From: Carboxylicivirga sp. M1479
Lineage (GTDB): Bacteria > Bacteroidota > Bacteroidia > Bacteroidales > Marinilabiliaceae
Reading direction: 5' to 3'
Length of the DNA: 64,000 bases
NCBI RefSeq assembly: GCF_007097485.1
Contig: NZ_VKDE01000020.1
Location: forward strand, 1-64,000
Part shown: positions 1-7,436 of the stretch, in pieces
Layout of the letters: every line of letters begins with the position of its first letter
How positions within the stretch are numbered: the first letter of the stretch is position 1
Made by a program: the position numbers and the translations under genes
The notes under the pieces: generated by a model
The model's database searches: none
Told to the model about the DNA's origin: nothing
The model's input: the letters and a program-made list of their open reading frames with translations, nothing else

Positions 1-2
1 TG

Positions 3-83
3 ATTATAGGGCTTGAAATTGATTTGTTTCATGCTTTTAAGATACTAAATATCAGGCACATGAACAAACTAACTCAGCTGTAA
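3..83 (+). CDS. possible 3' end of a gene entering from the left (very uncertain)
   Basis: One forward frame is open from the first bases of the window to a TAA at 81-83 (26 codons) and is followed 17 bases later by a good terminator hairpin. That arrangement is what the tail of a rightward gene would look like. The peptide is too short to recognise, and an open frame of this length can occur by chance. Confidence 0.2.
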   Translation: MIGLEIDLFHAFKILNIRHMNKLTQL

Positions 84-100
84 TCAATTGATTATGAACG

Positions 101-138
101 AAAAAAGAGGGAATCCGTTTTTGGACACCCTCTTTTTT
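101..138. terminator. bidirectional rho-independent terminator
   Basis: An 11-bp perfect stem, A6-GAGGG (101-111) against CCCTC-T6 (128-138), closes a 16-base loop. The A-run and T-run flanks let it work in both directions. It would end a rightward transcript from outside the window and leftward transcription from the methylase gene. Confidence 0.8.
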
Positions 139-189
139 GTACGTTTAAATTTCGTTCTTATTGTCACTACTTGTCCAGATTTATCGGGA

Positions 190-262
190 TGGAACTCGCC
201 AAAACCGATCATACTCCTGAGCGCGAAGCAATTTTCATAGCTCGTTTCGTATAATAAAAATC
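190..262 (+). repeat. dispersed repeat, copy A
   Basis: The 15-mer TGGAACTCGCCAAAA at 190-204 recurs exactly at 44288-44302. Both copies are followed, after a diverged stretch, by a matching block (about 236-257 here, 44314-44335 there) of the form CAT-GCT-GTTTC-TAATAA. Two related copies lie near 20263 and 44186. All copies are intergenic. No terminal inverted repeats are visible, so the nature of the repeat is unknown. Confidence 0.55.
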
Positions 263-266
263 CTTT

Positions 267-794
267 CTATAGCATCTTACGAAAAAGCTCCCACAAAACA
301 ATACCAGCACTAACCGACACATTAAAAGAATGCTTGGTACCATACTGTGGAATTTCAATGCAAGCATCGCTTATATCGATTACTTTCTGCTGCACACCCT
401 TCACTTCATTCCCTAACACAATAGCAATCTTCTGCCCATTTTCTGGCGCAAAATCAAGCAACGAAGTGCTATTTTCAACTTGCTCCAAACAACATACGGT
501 CCACCCTTCATTTTGTAGAGCTCGAACGGCTTCTTCAGTATTTTCAGAATAGGACCAGTCTACAGATTCTTCGGCACCCAATGCTGTTTTATGAATTTCT
601 TTATTAGGTGGAGTGGCTGTAATACCGCATAAAATAATTTTCTCAACCTTCAAGGCATCAGAAGTTCTAAATACTGAACCAACATTATTTAGGCTTCGTA
701 CATTGTCCATCACAACAGCAATAGGCAGTTGAGTAGCATTTTTATATTCTTCAACAGTTAATCGATTGAGTTCGCTCGTTCTTAATTTTCTCAT
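267..794 (-). CDS. TrmH/SpoU-family RNA 2'-O-methyltransferase
   Basis: This 175-residue protein is a SPOUT-class, SAM-dependent ribose methylase acting on tRNA or rRNA. All three SpoU motifs are visible: NNVGSVFRT near residues 36-44 (motif 1), IVLGNEVKGV near 125-134 (motif 2) and the knot-forming segment IEIPQYGTKHSFNVSVS near 146-162 (motif 3). It is a minimal catalytic domain without the N-terminal substrate-binding domain found in RlmB, so it could be TrmL-like or another target class; the substrate cannot be told from sequence. The ATG at 794 follows a TATTTTTG promoter box on the same strand. It is divergent from sucC. Confidence 0.9.
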   Translation of the reverse strand: MRKLRTSELNRLTVEEYKNATQLPIAVVMDNVRSLNNVGSVFRTSDALKVEKIILCGITATPPNKEIHKTALGAEESVDWSYSENTEEAVRALQNEGWTVCCLEQVENSTSLLDFAPENGQKIAIVLGNEVKGVQQKVIDISDACIEIPQYGTKHSFNVSVSAGIVLWELFRKML

Positions 795-812
795 TCTGCT
801 TATTTTTTACAA

Positions 813-820
813 CAAAAATA
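813..820 (-). promoter_or_regulatory. Bacteroidota -7 promoter box for the TrmH-family gene
   Basis: On the minus strand this reads TATTTTTG, matching the Bacteroidota sigma-ABfr -7 consensus TAnnTTTG, 18 bases upstream of the ATG at 794. No clear -33 TTTG is seen. Confidence 0.5.
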
Positions 821-893
821 GCACTATTCCTGTTTTTATAGGTAATTGAATAATAATCGTACCCAACATTGGATTACTAAATCCCAAAAAATT

Positions 894-2084
894 ATGAATA
901 TACACGAATATCAAGGAAAGGAGATCCTTAAATCTTTTGGAGTAGCCATACAAGAAGGCATTGTTGCCGACTCTCCAGACAAAGCTATTGAAGCTGCTAA
1001 ACAACTGAACAAAGACACAGGAACAGAGTGGTGGGTTGTTAAAGCTCAAATTCATGCTGGAGGCCGTGGTAAAGGTGGTGGTGTTAAACTGGCAAAATCA
1101 TTAGATGAAGTAAAACAAAGAGCCACTGACATTATAGGGATGAACCTAGTAACTCATCAAACAGGGCCGTCGGGTAAATTAGTGAGTAAAGTACTTATTG
1201 CACAAGACGTGTATTATCCTGGTGAAACAGAAACGGATGAATTTTACATGAGCGTTTTATTAAACCGAGAAACGGGACGCAACATCATCATGTATTCGAC
1301 AGAAGGAGGAATGGACATTGAAGAGGTTGCAGAGAAAACACCTCATCTTATTCACAAAGAAGAAGTAGATGCAGGCATTGGGCTCCAAGGATTTCAAGCT
1401 AGAAAAATTGCTTTTAACCTGGGACTTTCTGGTAAGGCATTTAAAGAAATGACCAAGTTTGTGACTGCTTTGTATAAAGCATATGTATCAACAGACTCAT
1501 CCATGTTTGAAATTAACCCTGTTTTAAAAACATCTGATAATAAAATATTGGCCGTTGATGCCAAAGTAGATATTGATGACAATGCCCTTTTCCGTCATCC
1601 TGCTTATGCAGCAATGCGAGATCTTGCTGAGGAAGATCCTGCTGAAACAGAAGCAAGTAAAAGCAACCTTAACTTTGTTAAGCTGGATGGTAATGTGGGA
1701 TGTATGGTAAATGGTGCTGGTTTAGCAATGGCTACCATGGACATCATCAAACTGTCGGGTGGAGAGCCAGCTAACTTCCTAGACGTAGGAGGTGGTGCCA
1801 ACGCAACAACCGTTGAAGCTGGACTTAAAATCATCTTAAATGACCCTAATGTAAAGGCTATTCTTATTAATATTTTTGGAGGTATTGTTCGATGCGATCG
1901 TGTAGCCAATGGTGTGGTTGAAGCATACAAAAATATTGGCGAGATCAATATCCCAATTATCGTAAGATTACAAGGAACCAATGCCGAAGGCGGTAAGAAG
2001 ATTATAGATGAATCAGGCCTTAAGGTATTCTCTGCTATTACGCTTAAAGAAGCATCTGACTTGGTTCAGGAAATAGTGAACTAA
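894..2084 (+). CDS. sucC: succinate--CoA ligase (ADP-forming) beta subunit
   Basis: This is the beta subunit of succinyl-CoA synthetase in the TCA cycle, carrying the ATP-grasp nucleotide site and the succinate site; it works as a complex with SucD. The N-terminus MNIHEYQGKEILKSFGV is characteristic. Later come GGRGKGGGVK, the DVGGGAN segment near residues 300-306 and FGGIVRCDRVANG near 334-346. The ATG at 894 is chosen because it gives the family's normal N-terminus and length (396 residues); an upstream in-frame TTG at 846 would add 16 unrelated residues. sucD is not adjacent, and a strong terminator follows directly. Confidence 0.96.
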   Translation: MNIHEYQGKEILKSFGVAIQEGIVADSPDKAIEAAKQLNKDTGTEWWVVKAQIHAGGRGKGGGVKLAKSLDEVKQRATDIIGMNLVTHQTGPSGKLVSKVLIAQDVYYPGETETDEFYMSVLLNRETGRNIIMYSTEGGMDIEEVAEKTPHLIHKEEVDAGIGLQGFQARKIAFNLGLSGKAFKEMTKFVTALYKAYVSTDSSMFEINPVLKTSDNKILAVDAKVDIDDNALFRHPAYAAMRDLAEEDPAETEASKSNLNFVKLDGNVGCMVNGAGLAMATMDIIKLSGGEPANFLDVGGGANATTVEAGLKIILNDPNVKAILINIFGGIVRCDRVANGVVEAYKNIGEINIPIIVRLQGTNAEGGKKIIDESGLKVFSAITLKEASDLVQEIVN

Positions 2085-2102
2085 CAATTTAATACATAAA
2101 AC

Positions 2103-2136
2103 AAAGAGGGCTTATTTGTTGAAATAAGCCCTCTTT
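2103..2136. terminator. bidirectional terminator between sucC and arginine deiminase
   Basis: A perfect 15-bp stem (2103-2117 pairs with 2122-2136) closes the tetraloop GTTG. Each side starts or ends in A/T runs, so it can terminate both the rightward sucC and the leftward arcA transcripts, which converge here. Confidence 0.9.
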
Positions 2137-2156
2137 AATATTTTAAAAAGTGAGAA

Positions 2157-3419
2157 TTACCACTTAACAGGTTTACGTCGAATTGGCATACTCATACATC
2201 GAGCACCACCACCACCTCGCGACAATTCTGAGCCACCAATGGTTACCACATACTTTTCGTATTCACTTAAATTAATTTTTCCATCAATAACATCGTTGGC
2301 TTTAATAATTTCAAAGCCATTCTTATTCATTTCCTCCATGGTATATACATTACGTGCATAACCCAACACTTTTCCTGGGCCCATGGCAAAAAAGTTAGCC
2401 CCACTATGCCATTGTTCACGCTCTTGTGTCCAAATATCACTTGATCCGCCACAACAGATTGGCTTCATATCCATTCCTAATCCTTTAAGGCAAGAAACCA
2501 AGTTCTCTTTTTTCTCAATAGATTGAACTTCACCATTGTCTATCGTTATTAAAATAGTGCTATAGCGACTATCTTTCATAATTAGTGGTTCGTATACCAT
2601 ACAAGCATCCTTATCTAGGAATGTAAACACCATATCCAAGTGAATGAATGATTCTGGTGTATCAGGCAATTCTTGCACCACAACATAATGACGCTCTTTT
2701 TTATGCTTCAATTGATTAACTATGAAATCAATTCCTTGAGATGAAGTTCTGGCACTGCTTCCAATCACCAAAATGTCTTCACGAGCAATTTGAACATCTC
2801 CTCCCTCTATCATGGTTTCAGTTCCCACGTTATAGAAATTCAAAGGATTGACAGTTTGCGTTTTAAAACGAGCTGAATGATTAAAGATTGCCTCCATAAC
2901 AATGGCCTCACGCTCACGCACCTTATTCGCCATTTTCGAAATCAAAACCTTATCGTACATCGTTACACTGGCATCTCTTGTGAAAAAGAAGTTATGTAAG
3001 GGACGTAAAGAGTATCGATCATCAGACAAAAAAGTCGTAAGTGAGTCTGTTTTCAGGTTAACACCTTCAATCAGTTGACGAGCTAATTCTGGAGCCGGAA
3101 GATCAAGTAAATCTTCCTTGATGTTTAAAACCTGCTCATAAGTGCAAATTTTTTCAATGAGACTTAACTTGATTTTAGGCTGCTCTAAAATTTCAGCTAA
3201 AAGATTTTTAACCTGAAACGTTTGTGTTACCTTATCTAACACACCTGAAAATTGTCTATACTCCTCTACTGCAACCGACAGGTTCAGAATATCACTATAT
3301 AAAGCACGCTCCGCATTTGAAGGTGTCATATTCTCCACTTCCTTACCCGGTGTGTGTAATATTACACCTTCTAATTCTCCAATTTCGGAGAAAACACCTG
3401 TATCTATGGTTTTAATCAT
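2157..3419 (-). CDS. arcA: arginine deiminase
   Basis: Arginine deiminase hydrolyses arginine to citrulline and ammonia, the first step of the ADI pathway. The guanidino-modifying fold is recognisable: FTRDASV, then MIEGGDVQ, HLDMVFTFLD, and the C-terminal catalytic cysteine in GGARCMSMPI (Cys about 408 of 420), where family members have their nucleophile. The ATG at 3419 is preferred over an in-frame TTG two codons upstream. No ornithine carbamoyltransferase, carbamate kinase or arginine/ornithine antiporter lies nearby, so it is not in a classical arc operon. A TAAATTTG box lies 41 bases upstream. Confidence 0.93.
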   Translation of the reverse strand: MIKTIDTGVFSEIGELEGVILHTPGKEVENMTPSNAERALYSDILNLSVAVEEYRQFSGVLDKVTQTFQVKNLLAEILEQPKIKLSLIEKICTYEQVLNIKEDLLDLPAPELARQLIEGVNLKTDSLTTFLSDDRYSLRPLHNFFFTRDASVTMYDKVLISKMANKVREREAIVMEAIFNHSARFKTQTVNPLNFYNVGTETMIEGGDVQIAREDILVIGSSARTSSQGIDFIVNQLKHKKERHYVVVQELPDTPESFIHLDMVFTFLDKDACMVYEPLIMKDSRYSTILITIDNGEVQSIEKKENLVSCLKGLGMDMKPICCGGSSDIWTQEREQWHSGANFFAMGPGKVLGYARNVYTMEEMNKNGFEIIKANDVIDGKINLSEYEKYVVTIGGSELSRGGGGARCMSMPIRRKPVKW

Positions 3420-3459
3420 GGACAAATTGGTTTAATTTATTTGGTTATTCTTCTTGCCG

Positions 3460-3467
3460 CAAATTTA
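3460..3467 (-). promoter_or_regulatory. -7 promoter box for arginine deiminase
   Basis: The minus strand reads TAAATTTG, matching TAnnTTTG, 41 bases upstream of the ATG at 3419. No -33 TTTG is found at the expected distance. Confidence 0.45.
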
Positions 3468-3534
3468 AAAACCAAATGCAATTAAAAAAATGATAGAAGA
3501 CACTTCTTTAAATTCTTTAAAATAAGTTCGGTAT

Positions 3535-4752
3535 CTATGATGAAAACAATGAAAAACTCATTGCCGGTGGCAAAGGTAATTCCTGCTCAACTTTATCTTT
3601 ATTCCACCTTTCCATAAGGGCTTTTTGATAAGTCTTGGCACGCTCCTGATCATTAACAAATACGGCAGCCTTTAGGCTTTCATCCATATAGTACAAAAAG
3701 CGAGTAATGGCTCCGTGATGCTCTTCAACCTCAGTATCAACTCCGGGCACAACATCTTCGTAGGCTCCGGAGAAAAGGTATAAACCAAACACTTCTGTTT
3801 TTAATCGATAAGGTGGTAAAGTATGCGCCTGTGGCTTTTTAAGAATATTATATGCAGCCAATGCTCCCTGGTGTTCAGCTGCATGCCATAAACCAGTTAC
3901 AACTCCTCTCGCATGCTGAGCAACATCTCCAGCGGCTAAAATATCTTTATTACTGGTTTGCATATATTCATCCACCACAATACCATGTTCTACTTCCAAA
4001 CCAGCCTTTTTGCCCAAATCAATATTTGGCACTGCCCCTGTACATGCAACAATCACATCAAATTGATAAACCTGGCCTTGAAGATTAACCTTGTAAGCTC
4101 CATCAATATGTTGTATGGAGGAAACTGATACGCCTGATAGAAACTCAACTCCCTTTTGCAGCATGGCATCTTTCAGAGTAGCACTTATTTTTGGGGGAAA
4201 TAATTTCTGCAAAGGTAATTTCATTCTACTTGCCAAAATTACTTTCTTCCCTTTACGTATGAGCTGGTCAGCAGTTTCAATACCTTCAACCCCTCCTCCA
4301 ATTATTAAAAAACGATCTTTAGTTCCACTTTTTTCTAAGACACGCTCCACATCATGAGCATTCTGAACACCATGAATTTCCTTTTTCTCAACACCGCTGA
4401 TTTGAGGTATTACGGACACTGCTCCGGTAGAAATGAGCAGTTTATCATAGCTATACTCCACATTATTTCGTGTGCGTATTTTTTTAACTTCCTGATCAAC
4501 ATCAATCACTCTATCATAAATCAAGTCAACATTATTTTCTGAGTACCATTTCTCATCAGCAATTTTAAATTCATCCTTATCAAAACCACGCACCATATTT
4601 TTATTAATTTTTGTACGCTTGTAAGGCAGGCGATCCTCACCATTAATGAGCAATACTTTTCGCTTATCACCATGTGACCTCAAGGTTCGGATAAAACTAA
4701 TTGATGTAATACTCGCTCCTACGGCTATTATTGGGTAATTATTATATGACAT
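3535..4752 (-). CDS. FAD-dependent pyridine nucleotide-disulphide oxidoreductase
   Basis: This 405-residue flavoprotein has the layout of rubredoxin/ferredoxin reductases and nitrite-reductase-type FAD domains. It starts at residue 6 with a Rossmann beta strand (PIIAVGASITS), has a second NAD(P)H-binding motif IIGGGVEGIE near residues 150-159, and the C-terminal FAD motif ILAAGDVAQ near 270-278. It likely passes electrons from NAD(P)H to a small redox partner, which is not encoded next door. The first FAD motif is unusual: GASITS stands where GxGxxG/A is expected. The substrate is unknown. Confidence 0.8.
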   Translation of the reverse strand: MSYNNYPIIAVGASITSISFIRTLRSHGDKRKVLLINGEDRLPYKRTKINKNMVRGFDKDEFKIADEKWYSENNVDLIYDRVIDVDQEVKKIRTRNNVEYSYDKLLISTGAVSVIPQISGVEKKEIHGVQNAHDVERVLEKSGTKDRFLIIGGGVEGIETADQLIRKGKKVILASRMKLPLQKLFPPKISATLKDAMLQKGVEFLSGVSVSSIQHIDGAYKVNLQGQVYQFDVIVACTGAVPNIDLGKKAGLEVEHGIVVDEYMQTSNKDILAAGDVAQHARGVVTGLWHAAEHQGALAAYNILKKPQAHTLPPYRLKTEVFGLYLFSGAYEDVVPGVDTEVEEHHGAITRFLYYMDESLKAAVFVNDQERAKTYQKALMERWNKDKVEQELPLPPAMSFSLFSS

Positions 4753-4790
4753 ATCTCAATATTTATGGACTATTAAAAAACGATTATTAA

Positions 4791-4798
4791 TATCTTTG
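4791..4798 (+). promoter_or_regulatory. -7 promoter box upstream of the DUF2490 gene
   Basis: TATCTTTG matches TAnnTTTG, 58 bases upstream of the ATG at 4857. It may also serve the cytochrome genes that follow, although 55 bases separate the two units. No good -33 element is seen. Confidence 0.5.
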
Positions 4799-4856
4799 CA
4801 GCTATTATTGAATTATAACAATCCGAATACAATTGGGTTGAGTTTGTTTGAAAAGA

Positions 4857-5621
4857 ATGAAGAAGTATTTAACAATCTCCTTATTGTTTTTATTGGCTGC
4901 CAACGGTTTATTTGCACAGGTAGATTTAGATTTAGGACTTTTAGATGGAGATGGGGAACTCCGCACAATATATGTACAACGCCACCGCCTGAATGACCAA
5001 TACATTGTAAACCTCGATTTAGGGGCATACATTGGTTTGGGTAATAATATTTGGACACGTTGGGGGTACAGAGGAAGTATACTGCGGAATATTAATGATT
5101 TCTACAAGGTTGATTTGGGTTTTATGTATAATCGCGTTCATCTGTTCGACGAAATTGACGATGGTGAAACAAAGGAAAAGTTCGATCTAACCAGTCATGA
5201 GTTGCGCCCACACCAAACGCTTCATGTCAATTATCCGCGTTTTCAGTCTTCTGTTTTAAAACACCGCTTTCGTTTGGAAGAGCGCTTTTTTACCTATTCC
5301 GATAGTGATTATAGAAAATCAAAAGTTAGACTGCGATACAGGGTAATGCATAGTGCCCGTTTCGATGGCAAAACAATTACACCCAAATCACTATTTTATA
5401 GAGCATCGGCTGAATTTAATTTTAATATTTACCAGGAGGCAGAAGATGTATTTTGGGTTAGAGGCAGATACACGCTTGGACTTGGTTATCAATTTAGTGC
5501 AAAACTTAGTGCCGACATGAACTACTTTTACGAGCATACAAAAGTTGGAAAAGATTACGATCAAATTGTAACACACATATTCCATTTTGCCGTTAGGCAC
5601 ACAATTAATTGGAACAAATAA
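4857..5621 (+). CDS. DUF2490 family outer-membrane barrel protein
   Basis: This 254-residue protein has a signal peptide (MKKYLTISLLFLLAANGLFA, then Q) and amphipathic strands rich in aromatic and charged residues. Phrases such as RYRVMHSARFD and YNRVHLFDEI, with alternating Tyr/Arg/Phe, fit the DUF2490 beta-barrel family common in Bacteroidota outer membranes. The ATG at 4857 gives a clean signal peptide; an in-frame TTG at 4848 is less likely. Function is unknown. It precedes the cytochrome b module by 55 bases but has no evident link to it. Confidence 0.7.
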   Translation: MKKYLTISLLFLLAANGLFAQVDLDLGLLDGDGELRTIYVQRHRLNDQYIVNLDLGAYIGLGNNIWTRWGYRGSILRNINDFYKVDLGFMYNRVHLFDEIDDGETKEKFDLTSHELRPHQTLHVNYPRFQSSVLKHRFRLEERFFTYSDSDYRKSKVRLRYRVMHSARFDGKTITPKSLFYRASAEFNFNIYQEAEDVFWVRGRYTLGLGYQFSAKLSADMNYFYEHTKVGKDYDQIVTHIFHFAVRHTINWNK

Positions 5622-5676
5622 GCAGTAATATCGCTGTTAAAAAAAATGCTGTTATTTTAGCACTAAATTTAGAGGT

Positions 5677-6951
5677 ATGAACAAACCTGGTACACAAAAA
5701 GCGATTACAAAATTCTTATTGCATCTTCACCCGCCTAAGGTAAATGCGCAATCTATTAAGTACACCCGTACATTTGGCCTTGGAGGTATTGCTGCACTGC
5801 TTTTCGTACTGCTTTTTATAACAGGCATGTTGTTACGCTTTGTTTATGTTCCATCGGAGAAAGGAGCTTATGATTCTATCCTTTACTTGCAACAAGAAGT
5901 TATTTTTGGCCAATTATTACGTAACATGCACTATTGGTGCGGTATGCTATTGGTCATTGTTTCATTTTTGCATGTCATAAGGGTATTCTATAGTCAATCC
6001 ATTTTCAATGAGCGACGAAAGAATTGGCTGTATGGCTTGTTAATCATGTTCTTAGTAATCATGTCTAACTTTACAGGCTATTTGCTGCCTTGGGATCAAT
6101 TGGCATATTGGGCTGTTACCATAATGACCAACATGCTGAGCTACATACCTCTCATTGGTGATCCACTTGCTAATTTGGTGCGAGGCGGTGCCGAAGTAAA
6201 TGAAGGTACGCTACTCAGGTTTTATCATTTTCACACTGGTTTATTACCATTGTTGATGGTATTTCTAATGAGTATCCATTTTTGGTTAGTTCGAAAAGCA
6301 AAAGGTGTAACCGTTGCCGATTCATCAAAAAAAGAGATGGTACCTACCACCCCTCAATTAGTTTATAAAGAAATTGTTGTAGCTCTCTCTCTTATTTTAA
6401 TACTCATACTATTCTCAATGCTGATTGATGCTCCCCTACTAGAAAAAGCGAATCCTCTGGAGAGCCCTAACCCGAGCAAAGCTCCTTGGTATTTCATGGG
6501 TTTTCAGGAGTTATTACTACACATGCACCCAAGTTTTGGGATCTTTATTGTTCCGGTTATAGTAACAGCTTTTCTGATCTACATTCCGTTTGTAAAAGAT
6601 TTACAGGTGAATGTGGGAGTTTGGTTTAACACCAGTGTTGGAAAAAAAGTAACAATTTGGTCGGCCATATACTCTACAGTTTTTACAATGCTCATTATTG
6701 TTTCAACGGAGTACCTCTTAAAGTTTCAAAGTTGGATGCCCGATGCACCCGTTTTAATTACCACTGGCCTATTACCACTACTACTTTACGTGTTACCAAC
6801 TTTTGGTTTTATTTTAATGATGAAAAAACACCTAAAAGCTGGCAAACTAGAGTTAATTATTGGTTTAGTAAGCATATTGCTAACTGGTTATCTGGTAATG
6901 ACTGTTGTAGGAAGTTTAATGAGAGGTGAAGGCATGCATTTATTTGCATAA
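5677..6951 (+). CDS. cytochrome b (b6/subunit IV fused) of a bc-type quinol oxidoreductase
   Basis: This 424-residue membrane protein is the di-heme quinol-oxidising core of a Rieske/cytochrome b complex. Heme ligands are visible as H-x13-H (HYWCGMLLVIVSFLH) in helix B and H-x14-H (HTGLLPLLMVFLMSIH) in helix D; the x14 spacing is the b6 type. The C-terminal half carries the subunit-IV-like segment NPSKAPWYFMGFQELL, where the PEWY quinone-site motif is replaced by APWY. About eight hydrophobic helices are present in one chain. It is followed by Rieske and octaheme cytochrome c genes with 11-base spacing and then overlap, so they form one operon. The quinone is probably menaquinone (inference from the phylum). 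Confidence 0.9.
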   Translation: MNKPGTQKAITKFLLHLHPPKVNAQSIKYTRTFGLGGIAALLFVLLFITGMLLRFVYVPSEKGAYDSILYLQQEVIFGQLLRNMHYWCGMLLVIVSFLHVIRVFYSQSIFNERRKNWLYGLLIMFLVIMSNFTGYLLPWDQLAYWAVTIMTNMLSYIPLIGDPLANLVRGGAEVNEGTLLRFYHFHTGLLPLLMVFLMSIHFWLVRKAKGVTVADSSKKEMVPTTPQLVYKEIVVALSLILILILFSMLIDAPLLEKANPLESPNPSKAPWYFMGFQELLLHMHPSFGIFIVPVIVTAFLIYIPFVKDLQVNVGVWFNTSVGKKVTIWSAIYSTVFTMLIIVSTEYLLKFQSWMPDAPVLITTGLLPLLLYVLPTFGFILMMKKHLKAGKLELIIGLVSILLTGYLVMTVVGSLMRGEGMHLFA

Positions 6952-6962
6952 GCATACTATAT

Positions 6963-7436
6963 ATGGATATTATAAAAAAAATAACTCGTCGAAGCTTCAT
7001 TAAGAAAGCAATAATTACCCTTGTTTCTTTGGAGTTAGTATATGTGTTTGTCAACCTGCTTAAAAAAGGGGGAGAAACAAAAGTGTCGAGCAATTTATTT
7101 GCTGCTGGCGACATTGATCTATTCGAAAAAGGAAGAGTGTATCCGTTTAGTACCGAACGTTTTTATTTATCCCGATTGGATGATGGTGGTTTTTTAGCAA
7201 TCTCCACTAAGTGTACCCATTTAGGATGTACTGTACAGTTTAAAAACTCCGATAACAAATTCCTTTGTCCATGTCATGCATCAGCATTTAACAAGCATGG
7301 CGAGGTACTAGCTCCTCCAGCAACAAGCGCACTGGACCTTTACAATATCACCATCGAAAATGGAGAAATATTTGTAGATACTGCTACTCCTGTAAAACGA
7401 GCAAAATATAATAGCTCACAAATAACCTATGCTTAA
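6963..7436 (+). CDS. Rieske [2Fe-2S] protein
   Basis: This 157-residue Rieske subunit takes the first electron from quinol at the outer face of the cytoplasmic membrane. An N-terminal basic patch with TRRSFIKK precedes one membrane helix (about residues 15-33), a twin-arginine-like anchor. Cluster box I is CTHLGC (Cys84, His86, Cys89) and box II is CPCHASAF (Cys102, Cys104, His105), so both iron ligand pairs and the disulphide pair are intact; Ala replaces the usual Gly after the histidine. It lies 11 bases after cytochrome b, and its last 8 bases overlap the next gene. Confidence 0.93.
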   Translation: MDIIKKITRRSFIKKAIITLVSLELVYVFVNLLKKGGETKVSSNLFAAGDIDLFEKGRVYPFSTERFYLSRLDDGGFLAISTKCTHLGCTVQFKNSDNKFLCPCHASAFNKHGEVLAPPATSALDLYNITIENGEIFVDTATPVKRAKYNSSQITYA

